A stretch of DNA of 64,000 bases from Rhodospirillales bacterium (GCA_026196105.1 JAPHRK010000031.1:48719-112718), one strand, 5' to 3'; numbered from the stretch's first letter, positions 28,979 through 39,491 are shown. The notes: generated by a model from the sequence alone, not told the origin. Numbers and translations are program-made.

Positions 28979-30058
28979 ATGAAAATTTATGTAGTTGATG
29001 ACGATCACGTCCAGCTAAATGTTACATCTTTAATTTTAGAAAGCGCCGGGCACCAAGTGAGCTCTATGGCTGGTGGCATTTTAGCTATTTCTGAAATTGA
29101 GCAACAAAAACCAGATTGTGTTGTCATCGACCTGATGATGGCAGAAATGGGGGGACTTGAACTCCTCAGCGAATTAAAGAAAAAACAGCGGCTTAAGAAC
29201 ACTAAATTCGTCATCGTCACAGGTCATAGCGATAAAGTTTGGCGCATTAAAGCGAAAGAAAAAGGGGCCGATGGCTTTATCCTAAAACCTATCAGTCAGG
29301 AGGACTTCTCGGCTAAGCTTGATGATATCGTCTCAGGAAAAACGCCTTTTGAAGTCGACATAAACAAAGCCACCATTGATCTCTACACCGCCTCAACGCC
29401 CAATGGTTGGAAAGCCTCTGTTGCCCTTGAGGAAATGGACATCCCTTATAATGTGCATACCGTTGACCTCAAAGGAGCAGAACAAAAGCAAGACTGGTTC
29501 CTTAAGATTAACCCTAATGGTCGCATCCCTGCCATTATCGACCAGGAAGCTGGTAATTTCCCCATATTTGAATCTGGCGCCATTCTGATTTACCTCGCTG
29601 AAAAAAGCGGCAAGCTCATGCCACAGGACGCCAAAGGCCGTTCAGAAGTCATTCAATGGGTGATGTTTCAAATGGGTGGATTGGGACCAATGATGGGGCA
29701 AGCCAATGTTTTCCATCGTTACTTCCCTGAGAAAATCCAACCCGCCATCGACCGCTATCAAAATGAAACCAAACGTTTGCTAACGGTGATGGATACCCAC
29801 CTCAAAGACAACTACTACCTCGCCAAAAAGTTCTCTATCGCCGACATCGCCAATTGGTGCTGGGCTAGAACCCATAAATGGTCCGGCGTCAAAATCGACG
29901 ACCTCCCTCACCTGCAACGCTGGCTAGACACCATAGCCGAGCGCCCCGCATGTCAAGCCGGTATCAAAGTACCTATAGACCTTGAAGAATTGCGAACAGG
30001 GGACGGTGAAGGAGCTAAAAAATTCGCTAAAGATGCACTGACTATGGTTCAGCGATAG
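28979..30058 (+). CDS. Response-regulator receiver domain fused to Nu-class (YghU/YfcG/Ure2-like) glutathione S-transferase
   Basis: Residues 1-120 REC (D7-D9, D51, T81, K103); from ~133 [37 protein letters not shown]...[15 protein letters not shown]; single uninterrupted ORF. Confidence 0.88.
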   Translation: MKIYVVDDDHVQLNVTSLILESAGHQVSSMAGGILAISEIEQQKPDCVVIDLMMAEMGGLELLSELKKKQRLKNTKFVIVTGHSDKVWRIKAKEKGADGFILKPISQEDFSAKLDDIVSGKTPFEVDINKATIDLYTASTPNGWKASVALEEMDIPYNVHTVDLKGAEQKQDWFLKINPNGRIPAIIDQEAGNFPIFESGAILIYLAEKSGKLMPQDAKGRSEVIQWVMFQMGGLGPMMGQANVFHRYFPEKIQPAIDRYQNETKRLLTVMDTHLKDNYYLAKKFSIADIANWCWARTHKWSGVKIDDLPHLQRWLDTIAERPACQAGIKVPIDLEELRTGDGEGAKKFAKDALTMVQR

Positions 30059-30153
30059 TTTTTAAGAAAGAAACTTATGGGCACTGCCTATTACCAGCAA
30101 AGGACTACGGGTCCTTTGACCTTATATGTTAGGCGGCTTTTTATGGGTGGTTA

Positions 30154-30498
30154 ATGGGATATTTGAAGAAAGCTTTGCACGGTGAAGAGCGCTTATGGGT
30201 TACGTTTTGGCTGTTTGGGGTGGCTGGCAATCTTTTCATAATTATAGCTATGGGAGTTGTAGCTACTTACATAACAACTAAACATCCACATAGTTTTTTA
30301 CGAACCTCCGAGTTTCCAATAATGGAAGCAATAGGGCTAACTTATATTCTATACTGTATTTTTTCGGTAGTTTGCACTTTAAACAGTGCATCAAAGTATA
30401 AAAGCTCTGTCGTATTAAAGGTATTAGCCATAGTAGGAATCCTATCTGTTGTTCTATGCGGGCTAGCTTTTACGTGGGGGCTCTTATTGTTTACGTGA
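30154..30498 (+). CDS. Hypothetical multi-TM membrane protein
   Basis: 114-aa ORF with three hydrophobic segments; local base composition is more AT-rich than flanks. Confidence 0.5.
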   Translation: MGYLKKALHGEERLWVTFWLFGVAGNLFIIIAMGVVATYITTKHPHSFLRTSEFPIMEAIGLTYILYCIFSVVCTLNSASKYKSSVVLKVLAIVGILSVVLCGLAFTWGLLLFT

Positions 30499-30637
30499 TT
30501 TTTAGATAACTATTAGAGAATTAAGGTCGACGACAGACACGGGCTTTGGGAGCCGTGACATATCCACGTCTCCTACAGCTACAAGCAAAGAGTCAAAAGA
30601 TAAGAATTCTTTGCGGGCTTGAACTAAATCTAAAAGC

Positions 30638-31438
30638 TTAGCCAGTTACCAATGGATGCCCATGGTTTAGAGGGCCGTGACCTTTGCCGTAACCTGGAGC
30701 GGTACGGATAGCTTCTAGGACGTAATCACGGGCGCGAGTTATAGCTTGTTTTATGGAGAGGTTTTGAGCGAGGCCGGCTGAGATGGCGGAGGCTAGGGTG
30801 CAGCCGGTACCGTGAGTGTGGGGGGTGTTAAAACGTGGGCTTTCGAAAGTCTCGACGAGTTCACCGTTGGCGAAGAGGCGATCCGTTACCATATCGCCGG
30901 GGATATGCCCACCTTTAAGCAGCACCATTTCGGCACCGAAGGCGCACAGCCCCTTACCCATTTGAACGATAGCTTCATCACCTTCAACTTCATGGCCCAC
31001 CAAGACTTCCGCTTCGGGGAGGTTGGGGGTGAGGACGGTTGCGAGGGGGATGATCTTTTCTTTGAGGGCGAGACTGGCTTCATTCTCTAACAAAGAGGCG
31101 CCGCCTTTGGCGACCATCACTGGATCAACAACAACGGGTATATTAGCAGAATAGTCGGCAATGCCCCGGTGCACTGCATCTATAATATCTGAGGAATGGA
31201 GCATACCAATTTTGATGGCATCAGCACCTAAGTCAGATAATACCGCTTTGATTTGCGCCTCGACGATTTCAGGCGGGATGCTGTGGATATCCGACACGCC
31301 GAGCGTGTTTTGAACGGTTACAGCGGTAACGGCTGTCATGGCGAAGCCACCAAGGGCGGTGACGGTTTTTATATCGGCTTGAATTCCAGCACCGCCACCA
31401 GAATCAGAGCCTGCAATGATAAGGACGCGCCCTTTCAT
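30638..31438 (-). CDS. thiD: Bifunctional hydroxymethylpyrimidine kinase/phosphomethylpyrimidine kinase
   Basis: VLIIAGSDSGGGAGIQADIKTVTALGGFAMTAVTAVTVQNT. Confidence 0.96.
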   Translation of the reverse strand: MKGRVLIIAGSDSGGGAGIQADIKTVTALGGFAMTAVTAVTVQNTLGVSDIHSIPPEIVEAQIKAVLSDLGADAIKIGMLHSSDIIDAVHRGIADYSANIPVVVDPVMVAKGGASLLENEASLALKEKIIPLATVLTPNLPEAEVLVGHEVEGDEAIVQMGKGLCAFGAEMVLLKGGHIPGDMVTDRLFANGELVETFESPRFNTPHTHGTGCTLASAISAGLAQNLSIKQAITRARDYVLEAIRTAPGYGKGHGPLNHGHPLVTG

Positions 31439-32784
31439 TAACCTACCGCCGCTTCAATTTCGCTAACGATATCGCCCACCACAGAATTCACCAAAGCTTC
31501 GTCTTCCCCTTCTGCCATTACACGGATGAGGGGCTCAGTACCTGATTTGCGAATGAGAATGCGGCCTGTGTCTTTAAGCCTCGCTTCACCTTCTAAAATC
31601 GCTTTTTGAACGTTAGCCGCTGACATAGGCTCGCCCCCACTGAAGCGCACATTTCTAAGCAACTGGGGCAATGGTTCAAAAACGCGGCACGCTTCGCTTG
31701 TGGTTTTGTTTTGTTCAACAATAACAGCAAGCACTTGCAGGGCAGCAACGAGGCCGTCCCCTGTGGTGGCATAATCGCCGAGGATAATATGGCCTGATTG
31801 CTCACCGCCAACGTTAAAGCCTTTAGTGCGCATATGTTCAACAACATAACGATCACCGACCTTGGTGCGTTCTAAGGTCAGTTTTTGGCTGGCGAGGTAA
31901 TGTTCTAACCCAAGGTTAGACATCACGGTCGCGACAATGCCGCCGCCTTTGAGTAAACCCCGTGAGTTCATATGTTGAGCGGCTACCGCCATCAACTGAT
32001 CCCCATCAAGCATGTCGCCATTTTCATCACAAACAAGCACACGGTCCGCATCCCCATCAAGGGCGATCCCAATATCAGCACCATGCGTAACAACCTGGCT
32101 CTGCATCAGGTCAGTCGCTGTAGACCCACAGTCTTTGTTGATGTTGTAGCCATCAGGAGAAACTCCGACGGGAATAACTTCTGCACCAAGTTCCCATAGC
32201 ACTTCTGGGGCGACTTTGTAGGCGGCGCCATTAGCACAATCGACAACGATTTTAAGACCATCCAAACGCAGGCCTTTAGGGAATGTGCTTTTAACAAATT
32301 CTGTATAACGACCCTTGGCATCTTCAAACCGCACTGCTTTACCAAGCTTGGAAGGTTCGGCGAGATGATCAGACAAACCATTGTTAACCAGGTGCTCAAT
32401 CTCCCCTTCAACCTCATCAGAAAGCTTGTAGCCATCCGGACCAAAAAGCTTGATGCCATTATCTTGGTATGGGTTATGAGAAGCTGAAATCATCACGCCT
32501 AGGTCAGCGCGCATAGAGTTAGTTAAGCGAGCGACTGCGGGGGTAGGCATGGGGCCAACAAGGAAAACATCCATGCCCATAGAGATAAAGCCAGCGGTCA
32601 AGGCAGGTTCAATCATATAGCCCGAGAGACGGGTGTCTTTACCGATGATTACTCGATGTCGGTGAGCACCACGGGTAAAGTACCGTCCCGCCGCCATACC
32701 CACTCTGAGAGCGGTCTCAGCGGTCATCGGGTCTGTATTTGCAGTCCCGCGAATTCCATCCGTGCCAAACAGCTTACGCGCCAT
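31438..32784 (-). CDS. glmM: Phosphoglucosamine mutase
   Basis: [36 protein letters not shown]. Confidence 0.97.
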   Translation of the reverse strand: MARKLFGTDGIRGTANTDPMTAETALRVGMAAGRYFTRGAHRHRVIIGKDTRLSGYMIEPALTAGFISMGMDVFLVGPMPTPAVARLTNSMRADLGVMISASHNPYQDNGIKLFGPDGYKLSDEVEGEIEHLVNNGLSDHLAEPSKLGKAVRFEDAKGRYTEFVKSTFPKGLRLDGLKIVVDCANGAAYKVAPEVLWELGAEVIPVGVSPDGYNINKDCGSTATDLMQSQVVTHGADIGIALDGDADRVLVCDENGDMLDGDQLMAVAAQHMNSRGLLKGGGIVATVMSNLGLEHYLASQKLTLERTKVGDRYVVEHMRTKGFNVGGEQSGHIILGDYATTGDGLVAALQVLAVIVEQNKTTSEACRVFEPLPQLLRNVRFSGGEPMSAANVQKAILEGEARLKDTGRILIRKSGTEPLIRVMAEGEDEALVNSVVGDIVSEIEAAVG

Positions 32785-32814
32785 ACTTATTTTGCCTTAA
32801 AATTAGAGTTTCCT

Positions 32815-33080
32815 TAGAGTAGTTTTTGATTAGGTTTACCCATTTGACCGGGATTATTTTAAATTGTGGTTAGGCAGGTCGTGCAGGGCGATGCGGGGCA
32901 TCGTACAAACGGCATAACGCAGCCACAATTTAAAATAACCCGGCCTTCGGTGGGGCAACTGAACGTTTTGGAGGGCGTCGCGGAGCTTGAACGATGAACC
33001 ACATCGCTCGGTGCACCGCTCCTACCCAAAACGATCATTTGCCTCCATCAAATGGGTAAACCTAATCAAAAACTACTCTA
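32815..33080. mobile_element. MITE-like element with 33-bp perfect terminal inverted repeats and nested internal hairpins
   Basis: Left arm tagagtagtttttgattaggtttacccatttga (32815-32847), exact reverse complement at 33048-33080; inner IR 32848-32869/32923-32943; hairpin 32889-32903. Confidence 0.75.
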
Positions 33081-33216
33081 GTGCGGTTATAACGGCAAAT
33101 CTTTAACATTCCACTATTTGTTCAGTCCAAAAGGGTAAAAGTTATTAACCAAACCTTAAAGATGCTGGAAAACGTCCTCGTTTTTTGATATATTGACTCC
33201 GCACAAGGAGATTTTC

Positions 33217-33528
33217 ATGGCAGAGGTGCCAATTACGATTGAAGCATCGCAACGCTTAAATGCCGTTGTTGCCCAGTCTCAGCAACTGGTTGCTGAAGCA
33301 CGAGAACGCAACACTAAAGCCGTAGATGCTCGTGCGGATATTGCAGAGCGTCTACGCGATACGGCGAACATTAAAAAAGCGCGGGATGATGAAGAAGAAT
33401 TCAGGCTAGAATTACTTCAAAAACAACGAATTGATGACGAAATAAGGCAGCAAAATTTAGACGCTATTGATGCAGGACGCCCTGACCGCACCCTTCCTCG
33501 TGGTTCACTGGTCGATCTCCTTGCTTAG
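33217..33528 (+). CDS. Small charged coiled-coil hypothetical protein
   Basis: MAEVPITIEASQRLNAVVAQSQQLVAEARERNTKAVDARADIAERLRD...; preceded by aaggag. Confidence 0.6.
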   Translation: MAEVPITIEASQRLNAVVAQSQQLVAEARERNTKAVDARADIAERLRDTANIKKARDDEEEFRLELLQKQRIDDEIRQQNLDAIDAGRPDRTLPRGSLVDLLA

Positions 33529-36500
33529 GTCTCCATTTCATTTGGCGTAACTGGATTTTGGTTTTCTATTGATACTTGGTAAGATTGCTCTCCTGGAGTA
33601 GCAAAAGCAACCTCAGACCACTCAAGCTCATTGCCGTCTTCAGTCGTCATAGTTCCTGATTGAGTGACTGTATTCCCACCAACGACAACATTCTCTGCCT
33701 GAGGGTTTAGATTGATTGAAGTGATCCCAAAATCAGATAGATTTTTTATCTCGCCCGTATCTGTTATGCCGTCTGTATTGGCATCTTGCCATATTCTGAG
33801 GGAATCATAGATCTCATCTTGAGCATCAATTTTCCCATCAGCGTTTTGGTCGTGCATGCGTAAGACATCATAACTGGTCGAGCCTTCTTCCGCCTCTACC
33901 CCGCCCCATTGGAAATCTGGAGAAATAATCTCGTCAATGCTGTCGATTACATCATTTTCGTTAGTATCGACCACCAGCAAGCCATCATCCGCCCCGACCC
34001 AACCGGTAGCTTCTTTGGCGTCATCGCCATACATATCAAACTGAACGCCGGCATCCACACCAACCAACTCAATTCCATCACCATCTAAATCCATAACGAT
34101 TGGGTCGGTGTTCACCAAATTAATAGTCGTGCCAATCGGAGCAGACTCGGTACCAAAATCATCCCCAACTGTTAATGCGACAATCTTGCTTGCTGCGGCG
34201 TCTGTTGTACTGGTGAATGAAATACTTTGAATTGCAGTTTGATAATTGGCGATGGTGTCCACGCCGCTAATATTGAGAACACCGGTAGTTGAGTTAAAGG
34301 AAACCGTTAAGCTCCCAGGCGTTCCAACCGAAAGCACGTCGCCTGCAGCAAAGCCTCTAATCTCTATATGGGCATAAGAAAGTGTTGAAGAGTCATTATC
34401 AGCAATTGCCATGGTCCCGAATGGATTTATCGGCGTGTCGGCAACATAACAGTATTCCATGGAATTTGATGTATTGAGAAGAACTTCACTATTTTGGCCA
34501 ACGTTCGCGATGAAGACGTCATTAATACCGTCCCCGTTCAGGTCACCGATATCTGCATTTTGGTGATGCTGCGTATTTGTTGAAAAAGTTCCTGATGCAT
34601 TAACAGTAAAGGTTCCGGATCCATCATTGATCCAGTATTCTTCCTCACCATCCCAGCGTGTCGTGACAACATCAATATCGCCATCACCGTCTAAATCACC
34701 ACTGGCTGAACCCTCACGGTCAGCTCCAGCACCATAAGTTACCGCAGTGGCAAAACTAGAAGCACTTAATGGGTTTGCCGTGCCAGTGACATCACTATCA
34801 CCATTATTTAAGAAAAGTTTGTTTCCCGCATAACGGTTGGTCGTCCAAACATCCATCAACCCATCGCCATTAAAATCAGCAACTTCAACCCGATAGCTTT
34901 GAGCACCGCTCGTATCAAGAGTTCCCACTAGGGAAAAAGTACCGGCACCATCATTCTTCCATATTTCACTGGCTCCACCTCCACCACCAATGAGCATATC
35001 AAGGTCACCATCTTTGTCGAAATCACCAAACTCAGCATCTTGGTATTTTGTTCCAAGTGTTTGACCAGTGTCGGTAAAAGTGCCTGTGCCGTCGTTTGTA
35101 TAAACCTTTTTAAAGCCACCCGCTAAAACAACTAGGTCCGCATTCCCGTCATTATTGATATCTGCGACCCCGACATTGTGAGCTGCGGTGAAAGTATGTC
35201 CTGCCGTAAAGGTTCCGTCACCTTTTCCATCATTGTTGGCATCATCTCCCATATAGACAGTCCCGCTGGCGGAGACAAAGTCGATGACCCCATCATTATT
35301 GAAATCTCCGGTCGTCACATGCCCATTTACCGCAGCCACAACAGACTCCGCCCCAAAAGTTCCAAACCCGTCGTTAAGGCGGGTAACGGTTTGGGTTACG
35401 TTATTCCCTACTAGAATGGCGTCCAAATCACCATCATTGTCAATATCTGTCAGCTTCACATCCCGGTAGTTTGGTGTCGCCCCAAAATCTTGGTGGGAAG
35501 CAAAAGTGGCTGTGCTGCTTGAGCTTGTGATTTCTGGCGCAGCATGAGCAGGAACGGCTGTTGTATCAAATGAGCCATCTGAATTGAAGCGCTGTGAATG
35601 TACATCGGTATAAGTGCCGTCACTCGAGTTCCACGAAACCACAAAGTCACCATCGGAGAGAACCGTGACACTGGGTTCTTTCTGGTCGTTTGTAACGGTG
35701 GTGTTCACTCGGAATTCTGAACCCACCTTGGCACCTGCATTGTCATAAACCTGTCCATAAATACCGTAGCTGCTTACATTTCCAGAATCATCACCTTGCC
35801 CCTCCCAAACGACAACAAACCCTCCGCCGCTGAAAGCCTCAATATCAACTCCAGAATTACTTGTGCTTGACCCACCCTGAACATTGGTTGTTGTGGTATT
35901 CACAAGGAAATCAGTGCCAACAGCTGTACCGGTATTATCGATAATTCGGGCATAAACCCCGTTGGTATCTTCTGGACCCGAACCTTGCCATGCGACAATC
36001 ATATTGCCGTTGCTAAGGGCGGCGATTTTGGGGAACAGTTCACCGGTATTTTCTACCGGACTGATTTGAAACTCATCAGCCACCCAAGTGTCCAAACTAA
36101 TATCATAAACCCGACCTTTAATGCCCGTGTACCCGGTTGCGGCATCGGCCCAAACAACCATAATTTTGTCGTCCGTTGTCGACTGCGCCAGGTCCGCTCC
36201 CATTTGGTGCTGCAAGGTAATGACATTATTCACTTCAACATCTGCGACGACTTTCGTATTTGAAGAATCGAAGGTGGTAAAGAAAACGTCAGAATAGTTG
36301 GTGCTAGCCCCACCTTCATCCCGGAAAACAGCAGCAAACCCACCCCCACTAAGCGCCATAAGCTGAGGGTCTGTCTGGTTGCTGTTAGTGAAAGTATTAA
36401 TAACAAACTCGCCGCTCTCCTCAAGCCCCATGGCGCTGTAACGTTTGGCAACAACGTCATAATATTGGCCGTGAGTACCATCATAATCACCCCAGGCAAT

Positions 36501-39491
36501 AATAAAGTCCCCATCGGTAGTCCCTACAACGGCGGGAACATTTTGGCTACTACCGGTGATGGTATTAACCATAAATTCGTCACCCCGTTTAGAACCATCG
36601 GCGTTGTAGACTTGAGCAAAAACATCCCAACCAGAAGCTTGGTCTAGAGATTGCCAAGTAGTGACCCAACCACCATCTGCCAGGGCCGCTGTGCTCGACG
36701 CTGTCTGATTGTTCGCTGTATGGGTATTCACCAAAGTATCAGCAGGATTAACCGATATATTCGCCGTTGAACTCGTCGTGGCTATACCATCCGAAACGGT
36801 ATACTCAAAAGTCTCAGTTCCTAAATACCCTGGCGATGGCACATAAGTAAAATTCGTACCGTCATAATCCAACAGCCCATTAGTCAAAGCAACGGGACTA
36901 CCCCATGCGACCCCATCGGTAAACGCCTGCCCCGCGACTGATTTAAGAATTATTGTATCACCTTCAGGGTCACTGACATAAGCCAGCATTTCTGCAGGAG
37001 TGAAAACATGGGGTGTATCTACCTTGTCAGATTCATTGATAACAGTAGCAATTGGAGCTTCTTGAACCGGGGCAACATCCACAGTAACCACTTGGGTAAC
37101 AGTCCCCCCCGGGTTTCCATCACTTATTGAGATGGTGAAAGTATCGCTGCCATTATAATCAGCTGTTGGCGTATAGGTAAAATTACCAGCACTATCAATC
37201 GTCGCAGACCCGTTTGCGGGGTCACTGATCGAATATGTCAGAGGATCACCATCGGCATCTGTTGCCGTTACCTTCCCAGTTGCAACGCTGTCTTCTTTTA
37301 CCAGAAGATGAGGATTAATGGTTGGGCCTGAGATCGTACCATCATGGCTGTTTGATGATTGGTCAGTTGCTGTCCCATCACCAAAATCATAATAAAATCT
37401 CAAATTTGGATCAGAAGGCGTGACACCATTATTGTAAGACGTTGCAATCTCGGCATCTGTTAGCTTTGCATCCCAAAGAGCAATTTCATCCATGCTTCCA
37501 TCTAGTTGGTAATCATAGTTACCACTTGAATGAATTCCACCAATGCGAGGGTCTAAGTATGTATATGTTGAACCCGTCCAATGAGAGGTCGGAAGGTTTG
37601 GGACAGAGAAATCCCCATTAGCTGTACCACTAGCTTTACCATTTATATATAAGGTCGCACTGCTCCCATCAAAGGTCACGGCAACATGTGTCCATTCATT
37701 GGCAGCAACAGTGTCAGTACTATAAATATTGACACCATTCTGGGAATGGAAAACCAGTTGCCCTGGCGTTCCAATTATATTCGCATCACCTGAGTTAAGT
37801 CCGACACCGAATAGAGCCGTGGTGTTATTAAAATCTAGCTGATTAACAGTTAGAGCACTTCCGGTACCCGCTGTTGAGCCATCACCAATATCCGACAACT
37901 TTACCCAAGCTGAAATTGTCCCTGACGAGATATTGTTAAGCTGCTGCTCAGTCCCAATAATACTGTCATTCACTCCATCAAAGGCCATAACCTTTTGATC
38001 AAAGTTCGTGATCTTTGGAGGTATATTTTCAGGAAGTGGCGGCACATCAATACGCTCACCACCAATAATACGCTCACCACCAATAATCTTCCCTATATTA
38101 CCTCCGGTACCCTTACCAATATCACCACCGATTCCTCCTCCAATCTCACCACCAGTATTACCTCCAGTATTACCTCCAGTATTACCCCCAGTATTACCCC
38201 CAGACCCTCCTATTATATTGCCATTACCGTTGCCATCTCCACCGTCAACAGGCCCATCTGTTGTTGTATTGCCACCAGGGTTTGGCTGTGTCAGGCCCTC
38301 AAGGCCAACATCATTTGCAAAAGTTGAAATAGTTGATTGGGCTTCAGCTTCTGCATCACTTAATTCAGCTTCCGCTTCTGCAACTTTATCTGCAGCCGCT
38401 TGCTGTTCTTCAGGAGATAAATTTTTAGCCGCCTCAAGTTCATTTTTTGCTTCATCAACTCTTGCTTTGGCTTCGACCTTGGCAACAACTTTTTCAACAG
38501 CATTACGGAAGCCATCTGGCAAAGAATTTCCAGCATTTGGCAAGCTACTTAACGCCCCACCAAAACGGCTGCCGAGTTCATCTAAGCCAAGAGTTCTCGG
38601 AGGGGACATGCTCCCTGATGCAGCTGAAACTCCTTGGAACGGGCTATTGATAACGACAGGAGGTACATCAACACCCACAATTTGAATGGTGATTTCACCT
38701 GTCAGGATACTATTTCCACCGCCACTTCCCTTTTCGGCCAATAATACCGTATCTGTATCCCCGGTTTCTGGGTTAACGCTGACGGCTGCCGCAGTTCCAC
38801 GAATACCAATAGTGGCAATAGGGGTGGTTAGGGTCATGGCATCGGGAGAGACCTTCGCAAGTTGCCCACTCACAAATGACATAGCTCCTTTGACGAGGAA
38901 TAACCCTCCACTCCCCTCTTGGGTAGCCGGGTCATAGACCATATCGTCAATGGTCATGGCAGCGTCGCCATCAAGAGCTAAACTGCTTTCATCGGCGAAA
39001 GTGATCCCAACCGACCCTTCTTCTGAGGTCTCAATCACATCACCAGCATAAATTGGATCACCGTTATTTAGCTCAACAACAGTGCCATCAATACGTTTTG
39101 CAGTCACACTACCTTCTGCTGTCTCGACAACACCAATAGGAGAAGTGTCGGAGCCAGCCTGAGCTGTTTCAACTTGCGCATATTCACCAGGAGCACGTGG
39201 TCCCGCTAAGCGCTCGACGACCCAGCCAGGAAGTTCTCCTCCGTTGGCGAGCATAAGGTCTGGCAGAGAATCAAAATTAAAGTATCCCTTTACCAGGATC
39301 ATTGTTTCATTGTCAGGAGATAGGATGACAAGTTGGCCATCAACTAAGAGAAACTTGGCGTTTAAAATCCAATCAGCCGCTGGTAGCTCAACACCACCTT
39401 CTGTAGCGTTGACTTTAATAATTTCCTGTGGTGTCCCCTTCTGTTGAGAATTGGGACTTATGCTGTCAACCTTCTGGTTTGGTGCATTCAT
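33525..39491 (-). CDS. Giant (1988 aa) FecR/LamG/cadherin-like/FG-GAP repeat surface or type-I-secreted protein
   Basis: FecR-like domain (VTAKRIDGTVVELNNGDPIYAGDVIETSEEGSVGITFADESSLALDGDAAMTIDD), Gly-rich linker, LamG, VCBS/tandem-95-like repeats, FG-GAP DxDGDGxxD repeats, C-terminal EF-hand-like PIVMDLDGDGIELV module; no N-terminal Sec signal. Confidence 0.88.
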   Translation of the reverse strand: MNAPNQKVDSISPNSQQKGTPQEIIKVNATEGGVELPAADWILNAKFLLVDGQLVILSPDNETMILVKGYFNFDSLPDLMLANGGELPGWVVERLAGPRAPGEYAQVETAQAGSDTSPIGVVETAEGSVTAKRIDGTVVELNNGDPIYAGDVIETSEEGSVGITFADESSLALDGDAAMTIDDMVYDPATQEGSGGLFLVKGAMSFVSGQLAKVSPDAMTLTTPIATIGIRGTAAAVSVNPETGDTDTVLLAEKGSGGGNSILTGEITIQIVGVDVPPVVINSPFQGVSAASGSMSPPRTLGLDELGSRFGGALSSLPNAGNSLPDGFRNAVEKVVAKVEAKARVDEAKNELEAAKNLSPEEQQAAADKVAEAEAELSDAEAEAQSTISTFANDVGLEGLTQPNPGGNTTTDGPVDGGDGNGNGNIIGGSGGNTGGNTGGNTGGNTGGEIGGGIGGDIGKGTGGNIGKIIGGERIIGGERIDVPPLPENIPPKITNFDQKVMAFDGVNDSIIGTEQQLNNISSGTISAWVKLSDIGDGSTAGTGSALTVNQLDFNNTTALFGVGLNSGDANIIGTPGQLVFHSQNGVNIYSTDTVAANEWTHVAVTFDGSSATLYINGKASGTANGDFSVPNLPTSHWTGSTYTYLDPRIGGIHSSGNYDYQLDGSMDEIALWDAKLTDAEIATSYNNGVTPSDPNLRFYYDFGDGTATDQSSNSHDGTISGPTINPHLLVKEDSVATGKVTATDADGDPLTYSISDPANGSATIDSAGNFTYTPTADYNGSDTFTISISDGNPGGTVTQVVTVDVAPVQEAPIATVINESDKVDTPHVFTPAEMLAYVSDPEGDTIILKSVAGQAFTDGVAWGSPVALTNGLLDYDGTNFTYVPSPGYLGTETFEYTVSDGIATTSSTANISVNPADTLVNTHTANNQTASSTAALADGGWVTTWQSLDQASGWDVFAQVYNADGSKRGDEFMVNTITGSSQNVPAVVGTTDGDFIIAWGDYDGTHGQYYDVVAKRYSAMGLEESGEFVINTFTNSNQTDPQLMALSGGGFAAVFRDEGGASTNYSDVFFTTFDSSNTKVVADVEVNNVITLQHQMGADLAQSTTDDKIMVVWADAATGYTGIKGRVYDISLDTWVADEFQISPVENTGELFPKIAALSNGNMIVAWQGSGPEDTNGVYARIIDNTGTAVGTDFLVNTTTTNVQGGSSTSNSGVDIEAFSGGGFVVVWEGQGDDSGNVSSYGIYGQVYDNAGAKVGSEFRVNTTVTNDQKEPSVTVLSDGDFVVSWNSSDGTYTDVHSQRFNSDGSFDTTAVPAHAAPEITSSSSTATFASHQDFGATPNYRDVKLTDIDNDGDLDAILVGNNVTQTVTRLNDGFGTFGAESVVAAVNGHVTTGDFNNDGVIDFVSASGTVYMGDDANNDGKGDGTFTAGHTFTAAHNVGVADINNDGNADLVVLAGGFKKVYTNDGTGTFTDTGQTLGTKYQDAEFGDFDKDGDLDMLIGGGGGASEIWKNDGAGTFSLVGTLDTSGAQSYRVEVADFNGDGLMDVWTTNRYAGNKLFLNNGDSDVTGTANPLSASSFATAVTYGAGADREGSASGDLDGDGDIDVVTTRWDGEEEYWINDGSGTFTVNASGTFSTNTQHHQNADIGDLNGDGINDVFIANVGQNSEVLLNTSNSMEYCYVADTPINPFGTMAIADNDSSTLSYAHIEIRGFAAGDVLSVGTPGSLTVSFNSTTGVLNISGVDTIANYQTAIQSISFTSTTDAAASKIVALTVGDDFGTESAPIGTTINLVNTDPIVMDLDGDGIELVGVDAGVQFDMYGDDAKEATGWVGADDGLLVVDTNENDVIDSIDEIISPDFQWGGVEAEEGSTSYDVLRMHDQNADGKIDAQDEIYDSLRIWQDANTDGITDTGEIKNLSDFGITSINLNPQAENVVVGGNTVTQSGTMTTEDGNELEWSEVAFATPGEQSYQVSIENQNPVTPNEMET
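38050..38085. repeat. 18-bp tandem repeat x2 within giant gene
   Basis: atacgctcaccaccaata repeated exactly. Confidence 0.9.
38152..38199. repeat. 12-bp tandem repeat x4 within giant gene (encodes GGNT repeats)
   Basis: ccagtattacc[t/c] repeated four times. Confidence 0.95.

Noticed and set aside
33525-33528. Overlapping stop codons of convergent genes as a regulatory feature
   Set aside because: A 4-nt convergent overlap is simply compact packing; no further evidence for regulation.
38152-38199. Possible CRISPR-like repeats
   Set aside because: Contiguous 12-bp in-frame tandem repeats without spacers, inside a coding sequence.
38008-38685. 225-aa Pro-rich plus-strand ORF
   Set aside because: Antisense of the Gly-rich/FecR region of the giant gene; the P-rich sequence is a mirror of GGNT repeats.
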